From positions 2,047 through 66,046 of the forward strand of contig NZ_JALMDK010000021.1 of the NCBI RefSeq assembly GCF_023094165.1: DNA of 64,000 nucleotides. Reading direction: 5' to 3'. The notes under the pieces are model-generated. The model searched no databases. It was not told the DNA's origin and saw only the letters and a program-made list of their open reading frames with translations. A program made the position numbers and the translations under genes. Shown in pieces: positions 35,587 to 44,030 of the stretch (positions within the stretch are counted from its first letter, which is position 1; each line of letters begins with the position of its first letter). This stretch comes from Crossiella sp. S99.2 (GTDB lineage Bacteria; Actinomycetota; Actinomycetes; Mycobacteriales; Pseudonocardiaceae).

Positions 35587-36918
35587 GTGCAGAAGATCCT
35601 CGACGCGATCCTGGCCGGTGAGAACGAGGCACTCGCCGAACTCGCGGTGCCGGAGTCCTACCGAGGAGTGACCGTGCATGCCGACGAAGCGGGCATGTTC
35701 GAGGGCGTGCCGACGAAGCAGAAGGACCCGCGGCGCTCACTGCACCTCGACGACGTGCCCACCCCCGAGCTGGGCCCCGGTGAGGCACTGGTCGCGGTGA
35801 TGGCCAGCGCGATCAACTACAACACCGTGTGGACCTCGATCTTCGAGCCGGTGTCCACCTTCGGCTTCCTGCGGCGCTACGGCCGCACCTCGCCGCTGGC
35901 CTCCCGGCACGACCTGCCCTACCACGTGGTCGGCTCCGACCTGGCAGGCGTGGTGCTGCGCACCGGGGCCGGGGTGAACAACTGGAAGCCGGGCGACGAG
36001 GTGGTCGCGCACTGTCTCAGCGTGGAGCTGGAAAGCCCGGACGGGCACAACGACACGATGATGGACCCGGAACAGCGGATCTGGGGCTTCGAGACCAACT
36101 TCGGCGGCCTGGCCGAACTGGCCCTGGTCAAGACCAATCAGCTGATGCCCAAGCCCAAGCACCTGAGCTGGGAGGAGGCGGCCAGTCCAGGGCTGGTCAA
36201 CTCCACCGCGTACCGGCAGCTGGTCTCCACCAACGGCGCGGGCATGAAGCAGGGCGACACGGTGCTGATCTGGGGCGCCTCCGGCGGCCTCGGCTCCTAC
36301 GCCACCCAGTTCGCGCTCAACGGCGGCGCGACCCCGGTGTGTGTGGTCTCCAGTCCGGAGAAGGCCGAGATCTGCCGCAAGATGGGCGCGGAGCTGATCA
36401 TCGATCGCTCGGCCGAGGGCTACAAGTTCTGGAAGGACGAGCACGAGCAGGACCCGTCGGAGTGGAAGCGGTTCGGCGCGAAGATCCGCGAACTGACCGG
36501 CGGAGACGATCCGGACATCGTTTTCGAGCACCCCGGCAAGGAGACCTTCGGGGCCAGCGTGTTCGTCGCGCGCAAGGGCGGCACCATCGTCACCTGCGCG
36601 TCCACCAGCGGGTTCATGCACAGCTATGACAACCGCTACCTGTGGATGAACCTCAAGCGGATCGTCGGCTCGCACTTCGCCAACTACCGGGAGGCCTGGG
36701 AGGCCAACCGCTTGATCGCCAAGGGCCGGATCCACCCGACACTGTCCAATGTGTACTCGCTGGAGAACACCGGTCAGGCGGCCTACGACGTCCACCGGAA
36801 CGCACACCAGGGAAAGGTTGGTGTGTTGTGTCTCGCACCGGAGGCCGGCCTGGGTGTGCGCGATCCCGAATTCCGTGCGGCGCATGAGGATGCGATCAAC
36901 CGATTCCGTGGTGTGTGA
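35587..36918 (+). CDS. ccr: Crotonyl-CoA carboxylase/reductase
   Basis: Protein of 443 aa of the medium-chain dehydrogenase family. It has the NADPH-binding motif GASGGLGSYATQFA, the WGFETNFGGLAEL region that contains the CO2-binding Phe/Glu pair of this family, and His in RNAHQGKVGVL near the C-terminus. It reductively carboxylates crotonyl-CoA to (2S)-ethylmalonyl-CoA. Start GTG 35587 with GGAGG upstream. No ethylmalonyl-CoA mutase adjoins it. With the thiolase, fused hydroxyacyl-CoA dehydrogenase, epimerase and icmA in the window, it points to supply of ethylmalonyl- or butyryl-CoA units. Confidence 0.93.
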   Translation: MQKILDAILAGENEALAELAVPESYRGVTVHADEAGMFEGVPTKQKDPRRSLHLDDVPTPELGPGEALVAVMASAINYNTVWTSIFEPVSTFGFLRRYGRTSPLASRHDLPYHVVGSDLAGVVLRTGAGVNNWKPGDEVVAHCLSVELESPDGHNDTMMDPEQRIWGFETNFGGLAELALVKTNQLMPKPKHLSWEEAASPGLVNSTAYRQLVSTNGAGMKQGDTVLIWGASGGLGSYATQFALNGGATPVCVVSSPEKAEICRKMGAELIIDRSAEGYKFWKDEHEQDPSEWKRFGAKIRELTGGDDPDIVFEHPGKETFGASVFVARKGGTIVTCASTSGFMHSYDNRYLWMNLKRIVGSHFANYREAWEANRLIAKGRIHPTLSNVYSLENTGQAAYDVHRNAHQGKVGVLCLAPEAGLGVRDPEFRAAHEDAINRFRGV

Positions 36919-37006
36919 GGGTTTTCTCGCGTTTTCCCACGGATGGCCTACTGCGTAGCGGGTGGCGCGAGCACAGTCCGGCGCGCGGTGCGGGTAGCGT
37001 GAGGCC

Positions 37007-39340
37007 ATGGGTCTTGGCAGCGGTGAGCTTGTGCCACTCGGTTCCGGCTTCGACACGGTGCGGCGCGGTTACGACCGCAGCCAGGTGGAAGAGCACCTGG
37101 AGCGGCTGGACGCCGATCTTCGCATCCTGGCGGCCGATCGGGACGCCGCGGTGTCCCAGGCCGGGGATCTGGCCAGGCAGCTGGAGTCCAAGCGGATGGA
37201 GGTCGAGGACCTCAAGGGGTCGGTCGACCGGCTGTCCAAGCCGCCGACCACCCTGGAGGGCCTGAGCGAGCGTCTGCAGCGGATGCTCAAGCTCGCCCAG
37301 GACGAGGCCCACGAGACCCGCGCCCGCGCCGAGGAGGAGTCGGCCAAGACCCAGGCCGACGCCGAGAAGGCCGCGGCCGGGCTGCGCCGCCGGTACGAGC
37401 AGCTCATCGCCGAACTCGACGCCCGCCGGGTGCAGATGGAGGCCGAGCACCAGAAGGTGCTGGCCGACGCGCGCACCGAGGCCGAGCGGATCATCGGCGA
37501 GGCCACCGCCAAGGCGGCCAAGCTGGACGCCGACTCGCTCGCGGTGCGCACCAAGGTGGAGGAGGACTTCGAGATCGCGATGTCCTCCCGCCGCACCGAG
37601 TCCATGCGCGGACTGGCCGAGCAGGAGGCCAAGAGCAAGGCCGAGGCCGAGCGCCGGGTGCGGGAGGCCACCGAGGAGGCCACCAAGCGGCTCACCGAGG
37701 CGACCGCGGAGGCCAACCGCCGGTTGTTCGAGGCGACCGAGGAAGCCACCAAGCGCCGCAACGACGCCATCGCCGAATCGACCACCATGGTCGGCGAGGC
37801 GACCGCGGAGGCGGAGAAGCGCCGGGCGGACGCGCTGGAGCAGTCCACCACGATGGTCCGCGAGGCCACCGCCGAGGCGGAGAAGCGCCGCGCCGACGCC
37901 CTCGAGCAGTCCACCACCATGGTCCGCGAGGCCACCGAGGAAGCCGCCAAGCGGCGGGCCGACGCCAAGGCCGAGGCCGAGCGCCTGGTCGGCGAGGCCA
38001 CCGCGGAGGCCAACAAGCGGGTCACCGAGGCGACCGCGGAGGCGGACAAGCGCCGGGCGGACGCCCTGGAGCAGTCCACCACCATGGTCCGCGAGGCCAC
38101 GGACGAGGCGGCCAAGCGGCGCGCGGAGGCCAAGGCCGAGGCGGAGAAGCTGGTCAAGGACGCCACCGAGGAGGCGGAGAACCGCCGCGCCGAGGCCCTG
38201 GAGCAGTCCACCACGATGGTCCGCGAGGCCACCGCGGAAGCAGAGAAGCGCCGCGCGGACGCCCTCGAACAGTCCACCACCATGGTCCGCGAGGCCACCG
38301 AGAAGTCCGAGAAGCTGACCAAGGAGTCGACCGAGGCGGCGGACAAGCGCCTGACCGAGGCGACCAGGGAGTCGACGAAGCGGGTCGAGTACGCGACCAA
38401 GCGGGTCGAGCTGCTGCGCGCGCTGCGCGGCCGGGTGACCGGGCAGCTCAGCACCATGCAGTCCGAGCTGAAGGCCATGCACTCGGAGATGGAGGCCATC
38501 CACGGCCTGTTCGTGGACGCCACCCCGCTGCTGGCCGAGGGCGACGACGAAAGCCTGATCCTGGACCAGCCGGTGCTGCCGGAACCCGAGCCCAAGCCGG
38601 AGCCGAAGGCCGAGGCCAAGCCCGCCGAGCCCGCCGCCGAGGCCAAGGACACCGCCCCGGCCCAGCCGCAGAACGCCCAGCCCCAGCAGACCAAGGCCCA
38701 GCCCGCGCAGTCCCAGCCCGCCCAGCCGCAGCCTGCCCAGTCTCAGGCCGCTCAGCCGCAGCAGGCCCAGGCGCAGCCGACTCAGGCGCAGCCCGCGGCC
38801 CCGGCGCCGCAGCCGCAGCAGGCCCAGCAGGGCGGTCAGCCGCGGCAGGCCGCACCGGTCCAGCCTGGCCAGCCGCAGGGCCCCGGCAACCAGCAGCAGG
38901 TCGCGCCGCAGCAGGTCCCCGGTGGTCAGCCGCCTGTCTCCCCCGCCGGTGTGCCGCAGGGCGGACGTCCGCCCGCGCCGGGCAACCAGCGCCAGCCCGT
39001 GCCGCAGAACGCCGCCCAGTCCGGTCCCGGCCAGCCGGGTCAGCCGCCGGCCGACCGCACCACCGCGATGCAGGCGCCCAAGGGCAACCCGGCCAAGCGC
39101 ACCCCCAACGTGCAGGCGCAGAACCCGGCCTCCCAGCCGCCGCAGCCGGTGCGCGGGCAGCGCCCGCAGTCGCCGCACCCGCAGCGCCAGCCCGCGGCCC
39201 CGCGTCCCACCATGGACCCGCCCACCACGGCGATGAAGAAGCCCCCGGCCCAGCAGCCGCAGGCCGATCTGGACGCGCCGACCAAGCAGCTGCGCAAGCC
39301 GGCCCCGCCGGCCGGACCGCAGAACCCGCCCCGCCGCTGA
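37007..39340 (+). CDS. Scy/FilP-like polar coiled-coil protein with Pro/Gln-rich tail
   Basis: Protein of 777 aa. Residues 1-40 resemble the DivIVA membrane-targeting region (FDTVRRGYDRSQVEEHLERL). Residues about 40-470 are a long coiled coil; within 220-450 an 11-residue hendecad pattern recurs, often joined in pairs of 22 (unit ends such as DALEQSTTMVR occur six times almost unchanged). Residues about 520-777 are a disordered Pro/Gln/Ala-rich tail. Scy and FilP of Streptomyces organise the hyphal tip and cytoskeleton, and I recall Scy lying next to mce, thiolase and meaB there. A role in polar growth is therefore inferred. Start ATG 37007. Confidence 0.8.
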   Translation: MGLGSGELVPLGSGFDTVRRGYDRSQVEEHLERLDADLRILAADRDAAVSQAGDLARQLESKRMEVEDLKGSVDRLSKPPTTLEGLSERLQRMLKLAQDEAHETRARAEEESAKTQADAEKAAAGLRRRYEQLIAELDARRVQMEAEHQKVLADARTEAERIIGEATAKAAKLDADSLAVRTKVEEDFEIAMSSRRTESMRGLAEQEAKSKAEAERRVREATEEATKRLTEATAEANRRLFEATEEATKRRNDAIAESTTMVGEATAEAEKRRADALEQSTTMVREATAEAEKRRADALEQSTTMVREATEEAAKRRADAKAEAERLVGEATAEANKRVTEATAEADKRRADALEQSTTMVREATDEAAKRRAEAKAEAEKLVKDATEEAENRRAEALEQSTTMVREATAEAEKRRADALEQSTTMVREATEKSEKLTKESTEAADKRLTEATRESTKRVEYATKRVELLRALRGRVTGQLSTMQSELKAMHSEMEAIHGLFVDATPLLAEGDDESLILDQPVLPEPEPKPEPKAEAKPAEPAAEAKDTAPAQPQNAQPQQTKAQPAQSQPAQPQPAQSQAAQPQQAQAQPTQAQPAAPAPQPQQAQQGGQPRQAAPVQPGQPQGPGNQQQVAPQQVPGGQPPVSPAGVPQGGRPPAPGNQRQPVPQNAAQSGPGQPGQPPADRTTAMQAPKGNPAKRTPNVQAQNPASQPPQPVRGQRPQSPHPQRQPAAPRPTMDPPTTAMKKPPAQQPQADLDAPTKQLRKPAPPAGPQNPPRR

Positions 39341-39344
39341 CCCG

Positions 39345-39734
39345 CTAGGCGCAGCCGTTCGGGTTGTCGATCACGTATCGCCACCGCCCGTCCGGCCCGC
39401 GCCGGGCCACGTCGGTCGCGGTGCCGCTGATGTGCACCGGTCCGTCCGGGCCCTCGCCGCCGATCTCCCAGTCCACGATCAGCAACGCCAGGTCGTCCAT
39501 GACATAGGTGTGCCTCGGCCTGACCTCGATCGGCAGGCCGAGGGACATCAGGTGCGCGTTGGCGGCGGCCCGCTGCGCGCCGGTCACCGGCAGGCCCGGC
39601 CTGGGCGCGAGCAGGCCGCCGGGTTCGTAACAGGCTTCCACCGCGGCCGGGTCGCCGGAGTTGAACGCGGCGGCGAAAACGTGCGGGTGCTGGCCGGGAT
39701 CCTCGGTCAGCCGCACACTGGTGCTGTGGTCCAT
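39345..39734 (-). CDS. NTF2-like (SnoaL/DUF4440) protein
   Basis: Protein of 129 aa with the NTF2-like pattern: AAAFNSGDPAAVEACYEPGGLLA near the N-terminus, then a beta-sheet region LALLIVDWEI and RWRYVIDNPNGC at the end. Such proteins are small cone-shaped enzymes or ligand-binding proteins. The function is unknown. Start ATG 39734 overlaps the likely start of the divergent HxlR gene, so the two probably share a promoter region and the HxlR protein may control this gene. Confidence 0.75.
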   Translation of the reverse strand: MDHSTSVRLTEDPGQHPHVFAAAFNSGDPAAVEACYEPGGLLAPRPGLPVTGAQRAAANAHLMSLGLPIEVRPRHTYVMDDLALLIVDWEIGGEGPDGPVHISGTATDVARRGPDGRWRYVIDNPNGCA

Positions 39735-40163
39735 GCCGACAGCCAAGACGCACCCGCCGCGGGTCACCAAACGGAAACCCACGGCTGGGACGCCGAGCTG
39801 GTCCCGGACGAGCGGGGCCGCACCGCCCGGCCCGAGCCGGACTGCCCGGTCGAGGTGGCCCTGGCCGCGATCTCCGGGCGCTGGACCACGCTGGTGCTGC
39901 GCGAGCTGATGTCCGGCGAACGCACCTTCTCCCAGCTGCGCGCCGCCCTGCCCACGCTCAGCGCGAAGATCCTCACCGAACGCCTGCACGAGCTGACCGC
40001 CCGCGGCCTGGCCCACCGCGAGCAGGTCAACGCCTTCCCACCCCGGGTCGGCTACCGGCTCACCGCGGCCGGCCTGGCGTTGCGGCCACTGCTGATCTGC
40101 CTGTACGAGACCGGGGCCGCGCTCAGCCGGTCGCGCGCAGGAACTCCAGCACCGCCGCGCTGA
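39726..40163 (+). CDS. HxlR family transcriptional regulator
   Basis: Protein of up to 145 aa. The HxlR winged helix is complete: CPVEVALAAISGRWTTLVLRELMSGERTFSQLRAALPTLSAKILTERL, and the wing RVGYRLTAAG. The start is unsure. GTG 39726 is the only ATG/GTG/TTG codon in frame close upstream and has no ribosome site; CTG 39798 is an alternative. The first 30 residues are not conserved in the family. The 3' end overlaps the convergent hydrolase gene by 41 bp. Confidence 0.75.
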   Translation: MVHADSQDAPAAGHQTETHGWDAELVPDERGRTARPEPDCPVEVALAAISGRWTTLVLRELMSGERTFSQLRAALPTLSAKILTERLHELTARGLAHREQVNAFPPRVGYRLTAAGLALRPLLICLYETGAALSRSRAGTPAPPR

Positions 40164-40887
40164 ACTCGGCCGGGGTCTCCAGCGAGGGCAGATGCCCGCT
40201 GCGCGGCAGCTGGGTCAGCACCGCCGAGGGCACCACCCCGGCCATGGCACTGGCCAGCGCGGGCGGGATCAGCGCGTCCTCCCGGCCGGTGAGCACCAGC
40301 GTCGGCACGGTCACCGCGGCCAGGGTCGCGGTCGAATCGGGCCGGGCGGCCATCGCCCGCTGCGCCCAGGCCACGCCTTCGGCCGACTGGTCGGCGATGA
40401 GCCTGCGCACCGCCGCGACCACCCTGGGCCGCTCGGAATGCGTGTACTGGCCGAGCAGGCCCTCGATCACGGTGTCCGGCAGCCAGTCCACGCCCTCGGC
40501 CTCGATCCGGGCCGCCATCGCCAGCCGGTTCGCCCGCTGCTCCGGTGTGTCCGCGACCGCCTTGGTGTCCACCAGCACCAGCCCGGACACCCGTTCCGGC
40601 GCGAGCCGCAGCAGTGCCATGGCCACGTAGCCGCCCATCGAGCAGCCGCCCAGCACCACCCGGTCCAGCCCCAGCTGATCGAGCAGGCCGAGCACATCGC
40701 GCGCGACCACCTCCAACGACGGGGGTTCCGCGCCGAGCGGGGTGCGGCCGAGGCCGCGCTGATCCGGGGTGATCACCCGGGCCTGGGCGGCCAGTGTGTC
40801 GCGCACCGGGTCCCACATGCGGGAATCCAGCGGGAACGCGTGCAGCAGCACCAGCGGAACGCCTAATCCAGTGTCGTTGACGGGCAC
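40123..40887 (-). CDS. Alpha/beta hydrolase
   Basis: Protein of 254 aa with the fold's landmarks: oxyanion region LLHAFPLDSRMW, nucleophile Ser in GGCSMGGYVA, the acid near LTGREDALIP, and His in RSGHLPSLE. It resembles 3-oxoadipate enol-lactonase/esterase-type hydrolases, but the substrate cannot be given. Start GTG 40887. It is divergent from the kinase-GNAT fusion gene with only 20 bp between starts. Confidence 0.82.
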   Translation of the reverse strand: MPVNDTGLGVPLVLLHAFPLDSRMWDPVRDTLAAQARVITPDQRGLGRTPLGAEPPSLEVVARDVLGLLDQLGLDRVVLGGCSMGGYVAMALLRLAPERVSGLVLVDTKAVADTPEQRANRLAMAARIEAEGVDWLPDTVIEGLLGQYTHSERPRVVAAVRRLIADQSAEGVAWAQRAMAARPDSTATLAAVTVPTLVLTGREDALIPPALASAMAGVVPSAVLTQLPRSGHLPSLETPAEFSAAVLEFLRATG

Positions 40888-40907
40888 GGGTTCTTATCCT
40901 GCCTGCT

Positions 40908-42992
40908 GTGACTCCGCCACGCTTGATCGTGCTGACCGGGATCTCCGCCGCGGGCAAGACCACCGTGGGCCGCCTGCTCGCCGAGTCCTTCGAGCGCGGC
41001 GCGTTCGTCGAGGGCGACCAGGTGCGCGAGATGGTCCGCACCGGCCGGATCGACATGACCCCGGAACCCGGTCAGCAGGCCCTTGACCAGCTGCACCTGC
41101 GCTACCGGCAGGCCGCGGCGCTGGCCGACTCCTTCGTCGAGGCCGGGTTCACCGCGGTGGTCGAGGACGTGATCATCGGGGACGGGCTGCGCGCCTTCCT
41201 GGCCGCGGTGCGGTCCCCGCTGGTGCACCTGGTGGTGCTCGCCCCGGAGACCGGCGCGGTTGGCGCGCGGGAGCGTGCCAGGGACAAGACCGGCTACGGC
41301 GGCGAGTGGACGGTGGACGTGCTGGACAGCATGTTCCGCGCGGACACCCCGCGGCTGGGCCTGTGGCTGGACAGTTCGGGCCAGACCCCGGCCGGGACGG
41401 TGCGCGAGATCCTGGACCGGCTGCCCGACAGCCTGCTGTCCGACCCGCCGGCGGTGGTGCGCACCGAACGGCTGCTGCTGCGCCGGGTCCAGCAGGCGGA
41501 TCTGCCCGCGGTGGTGGAGATCCAGTGCGATCCGGCCGCCAACGAGTTCAACGCCTTGCTGCCCACCCCGGCCCAGGTGACGGAGCTGCACGCCGGCTGG
41601 CTGCGGGAGTGGGCCGAGCACGGCATCGGCTATTGGGCGATCGTGCAAGCCGGCACCGGCGAGACCATCGGCCTTGGCGGGCTGTCCGTGCGCCGGATCG
41701 CGGGCGAGGACGGGTTCAACCTGTACTACCGCTTCCGGCCCAGCGCCTGGGGTCAGGGCTACGCGACCGAGATGGCCAGGGCGGCGCTGGACTGGGCGGA
41801 GCGGGCGGCGCCGGACCGGCCGGTGCTCGTGGTCACCGTGCCGGAGAACACCGCGGCCAAGCGGGTCGCGGCCAAACTCGGCATGGCGCCGATCGGGGTC
41901 ACCGACGAGTTCGCGCACAAAGGCGAGCCGGTGCTGGCGTTGTTCCGCAGGCCGCGCCCGGCCCCGGACGAACTGCACACCGAACGGCTGTGGCTGCGCC
42001 GGGTGCGGCGGTCGGATCTGCCAGTGGTGCAGGAGATCCAGGGCGATCCGGCGACCAACCAGTACAAGGTCGCGCCACCCAGTTCGGCGCAGGTGACCGG
42101 GCAGCTGACCGAGTGGCTGGAGAGCTGGGCCGAGCACGGCATCGGCTACTGGCTGGTCATCGTGGCCGAGACCGGTGAGGTGGCAGGCATCGGCGGCCTG
42201 GAGCCGCACGTGCTGGGCGGGCGGCCGGTGCTGAACCTGTACTACCGGTTCCGGCCCAGTGCCTGGGGCCGCGGCTACGCGCCGGAAATGGCCACCGCGG
42301 CCATCGAGTGGGCGGCCGGGGCGCTGCCGGACCGGCCGGTGCACGTGGCCACCGCGACCGCGAACGACAACGCGATCCGGGTGGCGGCCAAACTCGGCAT
42401 GGCCCGGATCGGCCGCACCGACGAGTACGCGATCAAAGGCCTTGCCCTGTACCGGAAACCGCTGCCCGAGCCCGAGGAACTGCACACCGAACGGCTGTGG
42501 CTGCACCGGCTGGGCCCGGACGATCTGGCCGGGTTCAGCGAGATCCAGTCCGACCCGGAGACCAACCGCTTCAGCCGCAAGCCGGCCACTCCGGCGGCGG
42601 TGGCCGAGCTACACCAGCGGATCGTCGAGGACTGGGCCCGCGACGGCATCAGCTACTGGGCGGTGCGGCTGGCCGACACCGGCGAGATGCTCGGCTACGG
42701 CGGCCTGCGGCACGCCACCGTCGACGGCCAGCCAACGCTGAACCTGGCCTACCGCTTCCGCCCGTCCGCCTGGGGCCAGGGCTACGCGCCGGAAATGGCC
42801 AGGGCCGCGGTGGACTGGGCGCGGCGGGCCCGGCCGGAGCTGCCGGTCAGCGTGGTCACCCACTTCGACAACACGGCCTCCATCCGGGTCGCCGAGAAGC
42901 TCGGCTTCGTCCTGGTCGGCAGCACCGAGTACGGCGGCCAGGGCACCTCGGCGCTCTACCGCGACCCGGCCGTCACGACGCCGGAAGCGTGA
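40908..42992 (+). CDS. P-loop kinase fused to three tandem GNAT acetyltransferase domains
   Basis: Protein of 694 aa. Residues 1-180 form a small nucleotide kinase-like domain with Walker A GISAAGKTT (Lys17) at the N-terminus, similar in outline to AAA/chloramphenicol phosphotransferase-like kinases. Then come three homologous GNAT domains of the RimJ/RimL type, starting near residues 185, 357 and 526, each opening with the RTERLLLRR or HTERLWL motif and containing YYRFRPSAWG or AYRFRPSAWG with G(Q/R)GYA (acetyl-CoA pyrophosphate loop) and a late AAKLGM or AEKLGF. The repeats are 169-172 residues apart and alike enough to suggest recent duplication. The reading frame is open throughout. Start GTG 40908. 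Acceptor substrates are unknown. Confidence 0.85.
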   Translation: MTPPRLIVLTGISAAGKTTVGRLLAESFERGAFVEGDQVREMVRTGRIDMTPEPGQQALDQLHLRYRQAAALADSFVEAGFTAVVEDVIIGDGLRAFLAAVRSPLVHLVVLAPETGAVGARERARDKTGYGGEWTVDVLDSMFRADTPRLGLWLDSSGQTPAGTVREILDRLPDSLLSDPPAVVRTERLLLRRVQQADLPAVVEIQCDPAANEFNALLPTPAQVTELHAGWLREWAEHGIGYWAIVQAGTGETIGLGGLSVRRIAGEDGFNLYYRFRPSAWGQGYATEMARAALDWAERAAPDRPVLVVTVPENTAAKRVAAKLGMAPIGVTDEFAHKGEPVLALFRRPRPAPDELHTERLWLRRVRRSDLPVVQEIQGDPATNQYKVAPPSSAQVTGQLTEWLESWAEHGIGYWLVIVAETGEVAGIGGLEPHVLGGRPVLNLYYRFRPSAWGRGYAPEMATAAIEWAAGALPDRPVHVATATANDNAIRVAAKLGMARIGRTDEYAIKGLALYRKPLPEPEELHTERLWLHRLGPDDLAGFSEIQSDPETNRFSRKPATPAAVAELHQRIVEDWARDGISYWAVRLADTGEMLGYGGLRHATVDGQPTLNLAYRFRPSAWGQGYAPEMARAAVDWARRARPELPVSVVTHFDNTASIRVAEKLGFVLVGSTEYGGQGTSALYRDPAVTTPEA

Positions 42993-43698
42993 CTCGCCGC
43001 GGCAAGGGCGTCGCCAGCTCCGGCGCGACCACCCGCACTACCTCGTCCAGCACCACGTCCGCGTAGCCCACCAGCAGGTGTTTGGCCCCTGGCAAGGTCA
43101 CCACCTCCGCCTGCGCCAACGGCGCGAATCGGGTCCGGGCCTGTTCGGGCCGCAGGTGGTCGTCGTGCTCGGGCACCAGGCAGGTCACCGGCAACCCCGA
43201 CTCCCGCCACCGCGCCAGCTCCGCAGGCCCGCTCCACCGCAGCGGCGGCGCGACCAGCACCGCCCCGCGCACCGCCGGGTGCGACCCGTGCCGCAACGCC
43301 AGATCGGTGCCGAAGGACCAGCCGAGCAACCACACCTCGGGCAGTCCCCTGGCCTGGGTGAACTCCAGCGCCGCGGCGAGGTCCTGGCCTTCGCCGACGC
43401 ACCGCTCGAAGGCGCCCTCGCTGCACCCGGCCTCGCTGGCGGTGCCCCGGGTGTTGAACCGCAGCACGGCGAATCCGGCCAGCGCGGGCAGTCGCCAGGC
43501 GGCCTTGCGCAGCAGGTGCGAGTCCATCATGCCGCCGTGGGTGGGCAGCGGGTGCAGGCAGACCAGGGTCGCGCGTGGCGGCCGGTCCACCGGCAGCGCG
43601 AGTTCGCCGACCAGGGACAGGCCGTCGGCGGTGCGCAGCGTGATCGGCTCACGGAGGGCGGGCAGCACGGTGTTCGCCCGGATCTCGACCTCGGTCAC
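42973..43698 (-). CDS. Alpha/beta hydrolase, dienelactone hydrolase/KANL3-like
   Basis: Protein of 241 aa: LVCLHPLPTHGGMMDSHLLRKAAW near the start, FNTRGTASEAGCSEG, nucleophile Ser in LGWSFGTDLAL, and the late His in GAKHLLVGYA. It is cytosolic. Start GTG 43698 overlaps the stop of the upstream zinc-ribbon gene by 4 bp (GTGA), so the two are translated together. The 3' end overlaps the convergent kinase-GNAT gene by 20 bp. The substrate is unknown. Confidence 0.8.
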   Translation of the reverse strand: MTEVEIRANTVLPALREPITLRTADGLSLVGELALPVDRPPRATLVCLHPLPTHGGMMDSHLLRKAAWRLPALAGFAVLRFNTRGTASEAGCSEGAFERCVGEGQDLAAALEFTQARGLPEVWLLGWSFGTDLALRHGSHPAVRGAVLVAPPLRWSGPAELARWRESGLPVTCLVPEHDDHLRPEQARTRFAPLAQAEVVTLPGAKHLLVGYADVVLDEVVRVVAPELATPLPRRVTLPAS

Positions 43699-43991
43699 GA
43701 CCACCGCCGGGTCGGTCCGCGCCGCGACCGCGCGCCCCAGCACCCGTTGTGCCAGTGCCGCCGGTCCGTGGCCGACCCCAGATCGTCCGCGGGCCAGGCC
43801 ACCACATGCGCCACCCCTGGCCGGATCTCGTGATCGCAGCCCGGACACCGGTACATCTTCGTGGTCTGCGCGCCGGGCACCGAGCGGACGATCCAGTCGC
43901 CGTCGGAACCGGACTCGGTGCGGGCATCACCCAGTCCGCCGCCGAGCGGTCGATGACCGTCGGCGCCATGGGATCGATTACGGCGAGGCAC
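43695..43991 (-). CDS. Small zinc-ribbon-like protein, conserved in actinobacteria
   Basis: Protein of 98 aa with a disordered, charged N-terminus and the compact motif YRCPGCDHEIRPGVAHVVAW followed by DRRHWHNGCW; the CxxC and HxxC pairs should bind one zinc. I recall similar uncharacterised proteins across actinobacteria in this same position before an alpha/beta hydrolase. Start GTG 43991. The function is unknown. Confidence 0.7.
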   Translation of the reverse strand: MPRRNRSHGADGHRPLGGGLGDARTESGSDGDWIVRSVPGAQTTKMYRCPGCDHEIRPGVAHVVAWPADDLGSATDRRHWHNGCWGARSRRGPTRRWS

Positions 43992-44030
43992 GAGAAAACA
44001 CGGTAACCCGGACGGATCAGCCCGGCGCGG

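Noticed and set aside
37069..38694. A 541-codon Ser/Ala/Arg-rich reading frame on the minus strand
   Set aside because: It mirrors the hendecad repeats of the Scy-like gene and has no recognisable domain.
40908..42992. Kinase-GNAT protein as an artefact of frameshifts joining separate genes
   Set aside because: The frame is continuous, linkers are short, and no internal ribosome sites with starts are evident at the domain joints.
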